Positions 50,349 through 58,251 of a stretch of DNA of 64,000 nucleotides are shown in pieces. The notes beneath the pieces were generated by a model, which was given only the letters and a program-made list of their open reading frames with translations, did no database searches and was not told where the DNA came from. This stretch comes from JAUIBE01 sp035267185 (lineage in GTDB: Bacteria; Pseudomonadota; Gammaproteobacteria; Xanthomonadales; SZUA-36). The position numbers and the translations under genes are program-made. Numbering within the stretch: position 1 is the first letter of the stretch; each line of letters opens with the position of its first letter. The stretch is taken from NCBI GenBank assembly GCA_035267185.1, contig DATFLY010000008.1, positions 1-64,000 on the forward strand, in the 5' to 3' direction.

Positions 50349-51285
50349 TTACACGCTTAACTACCTGATGCGATATCGTGCCGACATGCGCCATTGTCGG
50401 CAACTGCTCAAGACCGGATCGAGATCGTTCTACACATCTTCAATGCTGCTTCCGGGCTACTACCGGGCACCGGCAACAGCGCTCTACGCCTTTTGCCGGG
50501 TTGCTGACGACATGATCGATGGCAACCAGGGCGCAGCACGTGACCGGGCTCTGCTTGAACTGCGTGAACGCTTGCAACTTATATACGATCGCAAACCAGC
50601 CGGCCATTCTGTCGACCGGGCTTTTACCGACGTGGTTGACCGATTCAACATTCCCTCCGCCCTTCCCAAAGCCCTGATTGAAGGGTTTGAGTGGGACGCT
50701 CATGGGCGACGTTACCAGACACTTTCGGATCTGTACGGATATGCTGCACGAGTGGCCGGAACCGTCGGGGTCATGATGTCTGTGCTGATGGGCGTTCGTG
50801 ACTCCACTGCCCTGGCCAGGGCCTGTGACCTGGGTGTTGCCATGCAATTGACCAACATTGCGCGAGATGTCGGCGAAGATGCCCGGGAAGGCAGGATTTA
50901 TCTTCCAACACAATGGTTGGAAGCCGGCGGCCTGAATCCTGATGAGTGGCTACGCGAACCGAAAACGCACCCTGTAATCAGTGAAGCAATCGCCAGATTA
51001 CTGAGTTCCGCAGAAGACATGTATGACCGCTCTGTAGCCGGCATTGCCCAACTGCCTGGTCGATGTCGTCCATGTATTTTCGCGGCGAGATCGATATACC
51101 GGGAAATAGGTCGCAACATCACCCACAACAGTATTGACCCTGTTCAAAAGAGGTCGATTATTGGGACCCGAAGAAAGGTTCAGCTGCTGATGGCCGCAGC
51201 TCGCCGTTCCGGACCCGACTTTGACAGTGCATTTGATCCTCCGCTTGATGAGACACGTTTCCTGGTCGAATCAGTCAAAGCCTGA
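50341..51285 (+). CDS. crtB: Phytoene synthase CrtB
   Basis: Head-to-head condensation of two geranylgeranyl diphosphates to phytoene; 314 residues. I start at the ATG at 50341 (MPDYTLNYLMRYRADMRH), overlapping crtI by 8 bases. The two Asp-rich Mg2+ sites are FCRVADDMIDG and NIARDVGEDAREGRIYLP. The segment SRSFYTSSMLLPG near residue 26 is conserved in squalene/phytoene synthases. Followed 13 bases later by a small membrane-protein gene. Confidence 0.95.
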   Translation: MPDYTLNYLMRYRADMRHCRQLLKTGSRSFYTSSMLLPGYYRAPATALYAFCRVADDMIDGNQGAARDRALLELRERLQLIYDRKPAGHSVDRAFTDVVDRFNIPSALPKALIEGFEWDAHGRRYQTLSDLYGYAARVAGTVGVMMSVLMGVRDSTALARACDLGVAMQLTNIARDVGEDAREGRIYLPTQWLEAGGLNPDEWLREPKTHPVISEAIARLLSSAEDMYDRSVAGIAQLPGRCRPCIFAARSIYREIGRNITHNSIDPVQKRSIIGTRRKVQLLMAAARRSGPDFDSAFDPPLDETRFLVESVKA

Positions 51286-51298
51286 TCAGGCATTTGCG

Positions 51299-51478
51299 AT
51301 GGATGCCAGCCTGGTTGAGATGGTTTTTTCCTTTGGTGTCGTTCTGGCACTGGCAATCTGGCAGTTTTGGACCGTCCGGGATGCAGGCAGGAAAGAATCA
51401 GATACAGGCAATGACAGTCAACCTGAAGAGCGAATAGTGGAATCACCTGACAAACATCGGGACGAACCGGAATTTTAG
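51299..51478 (+). CDS. Small single-span protein after crtB
   Basis: Product of 59 residues from the ATG at 51299 (MDASLVEMVFSFGVVLALAI): one hydrophobic segment at about 7-26, then a hydrophilic tail rich in Asp, Glu, Arg and Ser. The open frame extends 78 bases upstream into crtB, but this ATG gives the only sensible start. It stops 2 bases before the convergent crtC stop. I do not recognise it. Location at the end of the 19-gene run suggests an accessory membrane anchor in carotenoid synthesis, or no function. Confidence 0.6.
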   Translation: MDASLVEMVFSFGVVLALAIWQFWTVRDAGRKESDTGNDSQPEERIVESPDKHRDEPEF

Positions 51479-51480
51479 CG

Positions 51481-52425
51481 TCAGTTGAATTTCCTGGGCA
51501 TGCGAAATGGCAGCATCAGTCGCACCCAGGGACTTCGAAATCGATCCAGTGAAAGTGATTCATGCACAAGCCAGTTGCTGTTGCCACTTCCTGCAGTCTG
51601 AAACAATGAACGTGCGTAAAATGGTGTATCTTCCAGCGTGCGAACCAGTGACAATGACTGTTCGGAGCATGGAGATCGACTGATTCCCCAGCCCGTTTTC
51701 CTGATTGGGTGGGCATTGACCTGGCTTCTTTCACGGCACCCTTTTTCGGCTGAAAAAGCAAGACTCAATGAGTGTTTGCTTCCATCAATCCGGTTGCTGT
51801 TGTAGTCAACCAGCACTTCTGCACCATGGTGACTTCGGCTCCACTCCCAGCTCGAAAAACCGTCTTCAAGCGGCTCGCTGCCCCAATTGCTGTCCATATA
51901 GGCTTTGCCGTTCCATGATCTGTTCGGTTTCACCAGGTCAACTTCCACCGCCGCCTGCGCACACCATGGATGCCAATGGTGCCTGCCCCTGCCATCAAGA
52001 TTGAATACAAGGTCGGAACGAATTTCCGGTTTAAGCAGCACCCTTCCTTTTACCTTTCGCCCCAGCGGCGCACTTCTCTCGCGAAGCATGATCTCGAGCT
52101 CGCCATCACGCCAGGTAAGGCTGCTTGGCCCAATGGCCAGTTGGTCTCTACTGCTTTGCAATGCAGACGCCTTTCTTTCGGTCATGCTCCACTGCTTGCG
52201 GCCGCCACTGTAAATGCCCACATTAACTGCGCAAAACTCCTCGGGGTTCGCATCACCGCGTTGTCGTTTTCCATAGTAGTAAGGTGAAAAGACACTGCCC
52301 ACAAAGGCAATGATGACCAGTCCATTCTGTCCGGATTCGTCCAGCGCATCGATGTACCACCAGTGATACCCATTGTTGGGAACCATCGAATCGAATGGGG
52401 GAGGACGCGTATCAGACACTGGCAT
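51481..52425 (-). CDS. crtC: Carotenoid 1,2-hydratase CrtC
   Basis: Membrane-associated enzyme of 314 residues that adds water to the end of acyclic carotenoids (neurosporene, lycopene). Landmarks: GYHWWYIDALDESGQNGLVI near the start, VFSPYYYGKR, and the later SNWGSEPLEDGFSSWEWSRS. The ATG at 52425 follows the crtD stop with no gap. CrtC is convergent with the plus-strand run; only 2 bases separate its stop from the small gene, so no terminator fits there. Product feeds CrtD and CrtF. Confidence 0.94.
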   Translation of the reverse strand: MPVSDTRPPPFDSMVPNNGYHWWYIDALDESGQNGLVIIAFVGSVFSPYYYGKRQRGDANPEEFCAVNVGIYSGGRKQWSMTERKASALQSSRDQLAIGPSSLTWRDGELEIMLRERSAPLGRKVKGRVLLKPEIRSDLVFNLDGRGRHHWHPWCAQAAVEVDLVKPNRSWNGKAYMDSNWGSEPLEDGFSSWEWSRSHHGAEVLVDYNSNRIDGSKHSLSLAFSAEKGCRERSQVNAHPIRKTGWGISRSPCSEQSLSLVRTLEDTPFYARSLFQTAGSGNSNWLVHESLSLDRFRSPWVRLMLPFRMPRKFN

Positions 52426-53970
52426 CTACCTGCTTTTCTGACGAGCGCGGTTTTCGATGAACTCCCAGGCCTGCCCTGCTGCGGCACGACCGGAAAGTGC
52501 GACCATGGGTACACCCGGACCGGGATGTACACCACCCCCGGCAAAATACACACCGGGAATATCGCACACCACGCCCTGGCGTGTGAATGCGCTCTTCCAG
52601 CCATGTGTTGCACTGCCATAAAGAGAACCTCTGCTACCCGGAAAACGGGCACCAAAATCGCCCGGCGTGGTGTACTCGAACTCTGCCGACCCCCAGTCCA
52701 GACTGATCCCGCACGCTTCCAGGCGATCCTGAACTGCAGCAGCATGGTTGCTTTCAATGTTTATAACGTTCTGATCAGAATTATCAGACGCTGGCGGAGC
52801 GTTGATCAAAATGAAGACGCGTTCATCCTGATCATCTCCCCTGGGTTCTGCGACACCACCACGGTCAGGTGCGCACAGGTAGACCGTTGGCTGGGATGGA
52901 ACTTCGTTTTTTTCAGTCAATGCACGAAACTCAGCAGGATAATCATCTGAAAAAATCACATTGTGATAGTCGAGCCCCTGGCCACGGATTTTTGCAGACC
53001 CCGACCATGTGACAGCGGACAAGGACGGTTCCGTTTTTGAAGGCTTCGAAATCAGCGACGCAAGGTCCCGCCCCATCAATCCGCCAGAAACTGCGTTTAG
53101 ATCAGCAGTGACAATCACCTGGTCCGCGTTCAGCAATTCGCCATTTTCAAGCAACACACCAGTGACGTTGCCATTGGTTAATTTCAGGTCTGTCATTTTC
53201 GAGCCGTATCGAAATTCCGCACCGCAGGAGCGTGCAGCCTGTTCCAGTGCCCTGGCCAGCTCAACCATGCCACCCCTGACGCTCCAGACACCCAGTTGCT
53301 CGACGTGAGCAATTAGCATGAGTGTGGCCGGCGCCAGGAACGGGGAAGAACCGCAATAAGTGGCATACCGCGAATAAAGCTGCCGCAGGCGCAAATCGCT
53401 GAACAGGCTGCCAAGTCGGTCCCACAGGCTACTGAAAGGTCTCGCCCGAGCCATGGTTAACATACCCATCAGTCCTGCGCTGCTGAAGGTTGCCCGCATA
53501 CCGGGCCTGGCAGATTGCATGAAAGACGGAAGCAGCACTTCGTACAAGTCAGATGTCAGCTCGAGAAACTTCTCAAATTCCCTGGCTGCTGTTGCACCAG
53601 CGAAATTCTCAATCGAGGAAGCACTCGCCTCGCGGTCGTCATACAGATTTAGCGTTGAACCGTCAGACCAGCGATGATGCGCCAGCACTTCCAGCTTTTG
53701 GATATCCAGATTCTGCTCAAGGGAAGTGTTGGCCTGTGCGAGCAGTTCATCAAAAACCCAGGGAAGGGTCAGCACGGTTGGCCCCTTGTCCACGGGACCG
53801 CAGGCCGTGACAGACTGACGGACCTTGCCGCCAGGTGATTCATCACTCTCCAGCACGACAACTTCGACACCTTTTGCCGCAAGGCTCACAGCAGCAGCAA
53901 GCCCGCTGATACCAGCACCAATCACCGCAACTTTGTCCTTTGACCCCGAAGGGCGTACTGGATTATTCAT
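52426..53970 (-). CDS. crtD: Carotenoid 3,4-desaturase (methoxyneurosporene dehydrogenase) CrtD
   Basis: FAD-dependent desaturase of 514 residues, related to CrtI. The N-terminal motif VIGAGISGLAAAVSLAAKGV, then ESDESPGGKVRQ, and the C-terminal VYFAGGGVHPGPGVPMVALSG are present. It introduces the 3,4 double bond into hydroxy/methoxy-carotenoids on the way to spheroidene or spirilloxanthin. Transcribed in front of crtC as crtD-crtC. Its promoter lies in the 85-base gap shared with crtE, which has a PpsR-type site. Confidence 0.93.
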   Translation of the reverse strand: MNNPVRPSGSKDKVAVIGAGISGLAAAVSLAAKGVEVVVLESDESPGGKVRQSVTACGPVDKGPTVLTLPWVFDELLAQANTSLEQNLDIQKLEVLAHHRWSDGSTLNLYDDREASASSIENFAGATAAREFEKFLELTSDLYEVLLPSFMQSARPGMRATFSSAGLMGMLTMARARPFSSLWDRLGSLFSDLRLRQLYSRYATYCGSSPFLAPATLMLIAHVEQLGVWSVRGGMVELARALEQAARSCGAEFRYGSKMTDLKLTNGNVTGVLLENGELLNADQVIVTADLNAVSGGLMGRDLASLISKPSKTEPSLSAVTWSGSAKIRGQGLDYHNVIFSDDYPAEFRALTEKNEVPSQPTVYLCAPDRGGVAEPRGDDQDERVFILINAPPASDNSDQNVINIESNHAAAVQDRLEACGISLDWGSAEFEYTTPGDFGARFPGSRGSLYGSATHGWKSAFTRQGVVCDIPGVYFAGGGVHPGPGVPMVALSGRAAAGQAWEFIENRARQKSR

Positions 53971-53973
53971 TAT

Positions 53974-54017
53974 TTGACGCGCTTTAAGAGAGTGTCTATT
54001 CTACATGACACTATAAT
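53974..54017. promoter_or_regulatory. crtD / crtE divergent promoter with PpsR/CrtJ operator
   Basis: A perfect TGT-N12-ACA lies at 53993-54010, with inner TGTCT and TGACA arms. For crtE, TTGACG at 53974-53979 is followed after 17 bases by TATTCT at 53997-54002, inside the operator; a TATAAT at 54012-54017 lacks a good -35. A protein bound at the operator would block both genes. Confidence 0.65.
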
Positions 54018-54055
54018 GTGAAAACGTTTCTTGACGTCGTATCCTGGAGTAAACC

Positions 54056-54928
54056 ATGGAGCTGAATCAGCGAATTAATTCCACCCTGGATGATGCTCTT
54101 TCGGACAATGCGCTGGCAGATTCGCCCGACGGGCTCAGAAAGGCACTTCGTTATGCTGTGTTTCCCGGCGGCGCGCGCGTTCGACCGCGTCTCTGTCTGT
54201 CAGTCGCCCTCGCCTGCGGCGATGATTATCCGGAATTCACAAATTCCATCGCTGCAGCAATTGAACTCCTGCATTGCGCATCATTGGTTCACGATGACAT
54301 GCCCGCTTTTGACGGTTCCGCCATGCGACGTGGAAAACCATCGGTCCACATGCAGTTTGGCGAACCATTGGCATTGTTAACAGGTGACGCGCTGATTGTC
54401 ATGGCTTTTCAGGTACTCGCCAAAGGCGCACAAAATATTCCGTCCCGGCTGGGAATGGCAATGACCACAATAGCCAATGGGGTTGGCGCTCCAACGGGCA
54501 TTGTTGCCGGACAGGCCTGGGAATGTGAAAGCAATATTCCTCTGGACAAATATCAGCAGGCAAAAACGGGAGCCTTGTTCGCGGCCTGCACCATGGGTGG
54601 TGCAGTTGCCTCAGGCGCAGACCCCGAGCCATGGAGAATCCTGGGCGAATCAATTGGTCATGCTTACCAGGTTGCCGATGACCTCCTTGATGCCAATGGG
54701 GATCCGGCGATCATGGGCAAGCCAGCCGGAAAAGACCAGGAACTGAACCGGCCCAGTGCAGTACTGGAAAACGGCCAGGAACATTCAGTGGATGCGTTAC
54801 GCAACCTGGTCTCACAAGCAGTGAACTCGATTCCCTCATGCCCTGGTGAAAAAGAACTGCGGCAACTGATTGCTCAGGAATCAGAGCAGTTTGTACGCCA
54901 GGCACTGAATTGTCGGGCTGCCGCCTGA
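54056..54928 (+). CDS. crtE: Geranylgeranyl diphosphate synthase
   Basis: Trans-prenyltransferase of 290 residues. First Asp-rich motif HDDMPAFDGSAMRRGKP at about residues 81-97 and second motif QVADDLLDANGD; the block FPGGARVRPRLCLSVALACG is typical of IspA/CrtE. It provides geranylgeranyl diphosphate for CrtB (carotenoids) and BchG (tail of bacteriochlorophyll). Sequence alone could also suit a farnesyl diphosphate synthase; position with crtF and the PpsR site argue for CrtE. ATG at 54056 behind GGAG. Confidence 0.92.
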   Translation: MELNQRINSTLDDALSDNALADSPDGLRKALRYAVFPGGARVRPRLCLSVALACGDDYPEFTNSIAAAIELLHCASLVHDDMPAFDGSAMRRGKPSVHMQFGEPLALLTGDALIVMAFQVLAKGAQNIPSRLGMAMTTIANGVGAPTGIVAGQAWECESNIPLDKYQQAKTGALFAACTMGGAVASGADPEPWRILGESIGHAYQVADDLLDANGDPAIMGKPAGKDQELNRPSAVLENGQEHSVDALRNLVSQAVNSIPSCPGEKELRQLIAQESEQFVRQALNCRAAA

Positions 54929-54945
54929 TCCTGACCACTGAACGA

Positions 54946-54965
54946 TGAGGGTTACTGATCCCTCA
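54946..54965 (+). other. Short hairpin between crtE and crtF
   Basis: TGAGGG at 54946-54951 and CCCTCA at 54960-54965 form a 6-base stem with an 8-base loop, about 24 bases before the crtF GTG. No U-run follows, so termination is unlikely; it may mark an mRNA stability boundary. Confidence 0.3.
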
Positions 54966-54988
54966 GGCTTAACCCAGGCATCCTGGTT

Positions 54989-56134
54989 GTGAGCTCAAAC
55001 CCAACTGGAAAATCCCCGGTCCGCGTCGAAGGCAGTCGCCTGATTCGCTGGCGCAATCGTCTTCTTGCCAGTCATCGCTTTCGCTCGCTTGTCCAAAAGA
55101 CGCCTCTCTTGCGTCGAGTCGCAAGAAACAATGCAAACCAGTTGTTCGGGATGGTTTCGGGCTTCGTGCACAGCCAGGTTCTGCTGGCCCTGGTTGAATT
55201 GGAAATCCTGGATCAACTGGAAACAGCAGACCTGACAAGTGCAGACCTGGCTGAACTCAACCAGGTGCCGCATGATCGCATGCGGGTTTTGCTCGAAGCA
55301 GCCAAATCACTCAAGCTGGTACAGGAGAGTCGATCCGGGCATTACTTACCCGGCCCACTGGGTGCTGTACTGGCCTCTGACCCTGGAATCCAGGCTATGA
55401 TCCGGCATCACCAGGCGCTTTATCGCGACCTGACGGAGCCGGTCACCCTGCTTCGAAATCCTGAAACGAAGACAAAGCTGTCACGATTCTGGGCCTATGC
55501 CAGCGAAGCGGATGCTTCAAGGGCAGGCCTCCTGGAAGTTTCAGACTACACGGGGCTGATGGGTGCATCACAAGCAATGGTCAGTGAGCAGATCCTGGGC
55601 TCCTGGTCGCCAAAGCGATCACAATCGCAATCATTGCTCGATGTAGGTGGTGGCGACGGGCACTTTCTCCAGGCAGTAGCCACTCGCCATAAATCATTGC
55701 GACTCGGACTTTTCGACCTGCCGGCGGTTGTTGATATTGCATCAGAAAGGCTTGGCAAAGAGGGACTCGACCAAAGAGTTGCCCTCTACCCTGGAGATTT
55801 TCACCGCGACCCCATGCCCCGGGACTACTCGACCGTTTCACTGGTAAGAATTCTTCATGATCACGATGACGATCAGGCGTTGGCGCTGCTGAAGAATATC
55901 CGCCAGTCAATCAGACCCGGCGGTGAGTTACTGGTTGCAGAACCTTTGAAAGAAACCCGCGGTGCAGAGCAAATGGGAGGAGCCTATTTTGGACTCTATC
56001 TGCTTGCCATGGGCAGTGGCCGTCCCAGGAGCCTGGCGGAACTGACGAAACTGATCAAATCCGCCGGATTTTCATCCATCAGGAATCACAAAACAGATCT
56101 ACCACTGGTTTGCAGTGTCATTACCGCTGAATGA
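54989..56134 (+). CDS. crtF: Hydroxyneurosporene O-methyltransferase CrtF
   Basis: SAM-dependent methyltransferase of 381 residues that methylates the 1-hydroxy group made by CrtC. An N-terminal helical dimerisation region (about 45-110, LFGMVSGFVHSQVLLALVEL) precedes the SAM motif SLLDVGGGDGHFLQAVA near residue 213 and the catalytic-loop region VRILHDHDDDQALALL. Start GTG at 54989 behind a weak site (TCCTG). The C-terminal block EPLKETRGAEQMGGAYFGLY is typical. No crtA (spheroidene monooxygenase) is visible, so the end product is likely of the spirilloxanthin type, by inference. Confidence 0.92.
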   Translation: MSSNPTGKSPVRVEGSRLIRWRNRLLASHRFRSLVQKTPLLRRVARNNANQLFGMVSGFVHSQVLLALVELEILDQLETADLTSADLAELNQVPHDRMRVLLEAAKSLKLVQESRSGHYLPGPLGAVLASDPGIQAMIRHHQALYRDLTEPVTLLRNPETKTKLSRFWAYASEADASRAGLLEVSDYTGLMGASQAMVSEQILGSWSPKRSQSQSLLDVGGGDGHFLQAVATRHKSLRLGLFDLPAVVDIASERLGKEGLDQRVALYPGDFHRDPMPRDYSTVSLVRILHDHDDDQALALLKNIRQSIRPGGELLVAEPLKETRGAEQMGGAYFGLYLLAMGSGRPRSLAELTKLIKSAGFSSIRNHKTDLPLVCSVITAE

Positions 56135-56148
56135 CACCTTTAAAAAAG

Positions 56149-56192
56149 CGTCAATTAAACTTGACAACTTCTATAGTCAAGTTTAACTTACA
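56149..56192 (+). promoter_or_regulatory. bchC promoter with tandem PpsR-like sites
   Basis: CGT-N12-ACA (56149-56166) and AGT-N12-ACA (56175-56192) are two one-mismatch matches to the PpsR/CrtJ consensus, 26 bases apart. They overlap a perfect inverted repeat, AAACTTGAC at 56157-56165 and GTCAAGTTT at 56176-56184. A TTGACA at 56161-56166 with TAACTT 17 bases on is a candidate promoter. In Rhodobacter the bchC promoter also carries two CrtJ sites. Confidence 0.55.
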
Positions 56193-56200
56193 GCATAGAG

Positions 56201-57202
56201 ATGAATACTCAATCCCACATCTCAGGCAAGTCTCCTCACACACCCGGTGGAAGGTCCACTTTTGCCGTCGTATTTCAACAGCCCAAACAGCTGGAAGTCA
56301 GCCGTCTGTCTCTTCCTGAACCTGCCTCGGATGAGGTTGTGGTCGATATCGACTGGAGCGGCATAAGCACCGGCACAGAGCGCCTGTTATGGACAGGAAA
56401 AATGCCAATGTTTCCGGGCATGGGATACCCGTTGGTTCCGGGATACGAATCGGTGGGGCGGGTTGCAATGGGTTGTGATTCCGGCTCCCTGCGCGAAGGC
56501 GACATGGTATTTGTACCTGGTGCCAGCTGCTATGGCGAAATTCGCGGTCTGTTTGGCGGCACCGCATCTCGACTGATCGTCCCGGAAAGCCGGGCGATGA
56601 AAATTCAACCCCAACTGGCCGAGAAAGGCACTCTGCTGGCGCTGGCGGCCACCGCTTACCATGCATTGAAACCCACCCCGGAAGCTGCTCTGCCGGAACT
56701 GATCGTTGGTCATGGGGTTCTCGGACGACTGCTTGCAAGGCTGGTCATCGCACTGGAAGGCAAGCCGCCGGTGGTCTGGGAAACACAAGAGCGCCGCCGA
56801 ACCGGAGCGACAGGCTACACCCTGGTTGATCCGCAGCAAGACAATCAAAACGCATATCAAACCATCCTTGACGCAAGCGGCGACTCCAGCCTTCTCGACA
56901 CCCTGATTTCCAGGCTCGCAAAAGGCGGCGAAATTATTCTTGCCGGATTCTATTCACAACCACTGCAGTTTGCTTTTCCGCCAGCGTTCATGCGCGAAGC
57001 ACGCATGCGGGTGGCTGCTGAGTGGCAACCGGGTGATTTTGAAGCTGTTCGTTCACTTTGCGAGTCAGGTGCCCTGTCACTGGATGGACTGATTACACAT
57101 GAATTGCCGGCCGACCAGGCTGCCAATGCTTACCAGCAGGCGTTCGAGGACTCGGACTGCCTGAAAATGATCCTGAATTGGAAAGGAATGAGTTCATGCT
57201 GA
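56201..57202 (+). CDS. bchC: Bacteriochlorophyllide a dehydrogenase BchC
   Basis: Oxidoreductase of 333 residues that oxidises the 3-hydroxyethyl group to 3-acetyl in the last step before tail addition. MDR/alcohol dehydrogenase-like: DWSGISTGTERLLWTGKMP and PLVPGYESVGRV are family blocks, and GHGVLGRLLARLVIALEG is the nucleotide fold. The usual zinc-ligand pattern of alcohol dehydrogenases is not obvious, as is normal for BchC. Start ATG at 56201; no strong ribosome site. It is the first gene of bchCXYZ-puf and ends overlapping bchX by 7 bases. Confidence 0.94.
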   Translation: MNTQSHISGKSPHTPGGRSTFAVVFQQPKQLEVSRLSLPEPASDEVVVDIDWSGISTGTERLLWTGKMPMFPGMGYPLVPGYESVGRVAMGCDSGSLREGDMVFVPGASCYGEIRGLFGGTASRLIVPESRAMKIQPQLAEKGTLLALAATAYHALKPTPEAALPELIVGHGVLGRLLARLVIALEGKPPVVWETQERRRTGATGYTLVDPQQDNQNAYQTILDASGDSSLLDTLISRLAKGGEIILAGFYSQPLQFAFPPAFMREARMRVAAEWQPGDFEAVRSLCESGALSLDGLITHELPADQAANAYQQAFEDSDCLKMILNWKGMSSC

Positions 57203-58221
57203 ACCCCGAAACAGTCAAGGCAGATTCGAACAACGATGCCCAGGCCGCTCTGCACAAGAATCTGCGGGAGGAAGCAAACTCCGAGCCTGAAAGTGTTCAC
57301 ACCGGTGATGTCACCCGTGAGACGCAAATCATTGCAATTTATGGCAAGGGTGGTATTGGCAAGAGCTTCACGCTTTCCAACCTCTCTTACATGATGGCCC
57401 AACAAGGTAAAAAAGTTCTCCTGATCGGTTGCGACCCCAAGAGCGATACAACTTCACTCCTGTTCGGAGGCCGCAGCTGCCCGACCATCATCGAAACCTC
57501 CTCGCGCAAGAAAGCAGCGGGCGAAGAAGTAGCCATTGGAGATGTCTGTTTCAAAAGAGACGGCGTCTACGCCATGGAACTGGGCGGGCCGGAAGTTGGC
57601 CGTGGCTGTGGTGGTCGCGGAATCATCCATGGCTTTGAGCTGATGGAGAAACTAGGTTTTCACGAGTGGGATTTTGACTATGTCCTGCTCGACTTCCTGG
57701 GTGACGTGGTTTGCGGAGGCTTTGGTTTGCCCATTGCCCGGGACATGTGCCAGAAAGTGATCGTTGTTGCCTCAAATGACCTTCAGTCGCTTTATGTTGC
57801 CAACAATGTCTGCTCGGCGGTTGAGTACTTCCGCAAGCTGGGCGGGAATGTGGGTGTGGCCGGCATGGTCATCAATAAAGATGACGGAACCGGAGAGGCT
57901 CACGCCTTTGCAAAAGAAGTGGGCATCCCGGTGCTTTCAGCTATTCCGGCAGATGACGATATCCGGCGCAAGAGCGCCAACTACGAAATCGTTGGCAAAC
58001 CTGGCGGCGAATGGTCTTCACTGTTTGAAGAGCTTGCCGCGAATGTTGCAGAGGCACCACCCCAACATCCAAACCCGCTTGAACATGACGGGCTGCTTAA
58101 TTTGTTCGACGGTGACGCAGTAGGCAGAAATGTAACTCTTGAGCCGGCGACCCCGGCCGATATGCGCGGAGTCAATATCCAGGAAAAAATTTCCCTGGAA
58201 GTCGTTTACGACAACGCCTGA
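57196..58221 (+). CDS. bchX: Chlorophyllide a reductase iron protein BchX
   Basis: NifH-like ATPase of chlorophyllide a oxidoreductase (COR), 341 residues from the ATG at 57196 (AAAGGA site; a TTG at 57178 is unlikely). P-loop YGKGGIGKSFTLSNLSYMM, cluster Cys in GRGCGGRGIIHG and LGDVVCGGFGLP. An N-terminal extension of about 40 residues precedes the fold. COR reduces ring B of chlorophyllide to the bacteriochlorin. BchX is a separate gene from BchL and is followed by bchY and bchZ. Confidence 0.95.
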   Translation: MLNPETVKADSNNDAQAALHKNLREEANSEPESVHTGDVTRETQIIAIYGKGGIGKSFTLSNLSYMMAQQGKKVLLIGCDPKSDTTSLLFGGRSCPTIIETSSRKKAAGEEVAIGDVCFKRDGVYAMELGGPEVGRGCGGRGIIHGFELMEKLGFHEWDFDYVLLDFLGDVVCGGFGLPIARDMCQKVIVVASNDLQSLYVANNVCSAVEYFRKLGGNVGVAGMVINKDDGTGEAHAFAKEVGIPVLSAIPADDDIRRKSANYEIVGKPGGEWSSLFEELAANVAEAPPQHPNPLEHDGLLNLFDGDAVGRNVTLEPATPADMRGVNIQEKISLEVVYDNA

Positions 58222-58251
58222 TAAGACAAGCAAAAACACCAGCCAGAAACA

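Noticed and set aside
53989..54017. TATAAT at 54012 as the crtE -10 box
   Set aside because: No acceptable -35 lies 16-18 bases upstream; TTGACG-N17-TATTCT fits better, though activator-dependent use of TATAAT is possible.
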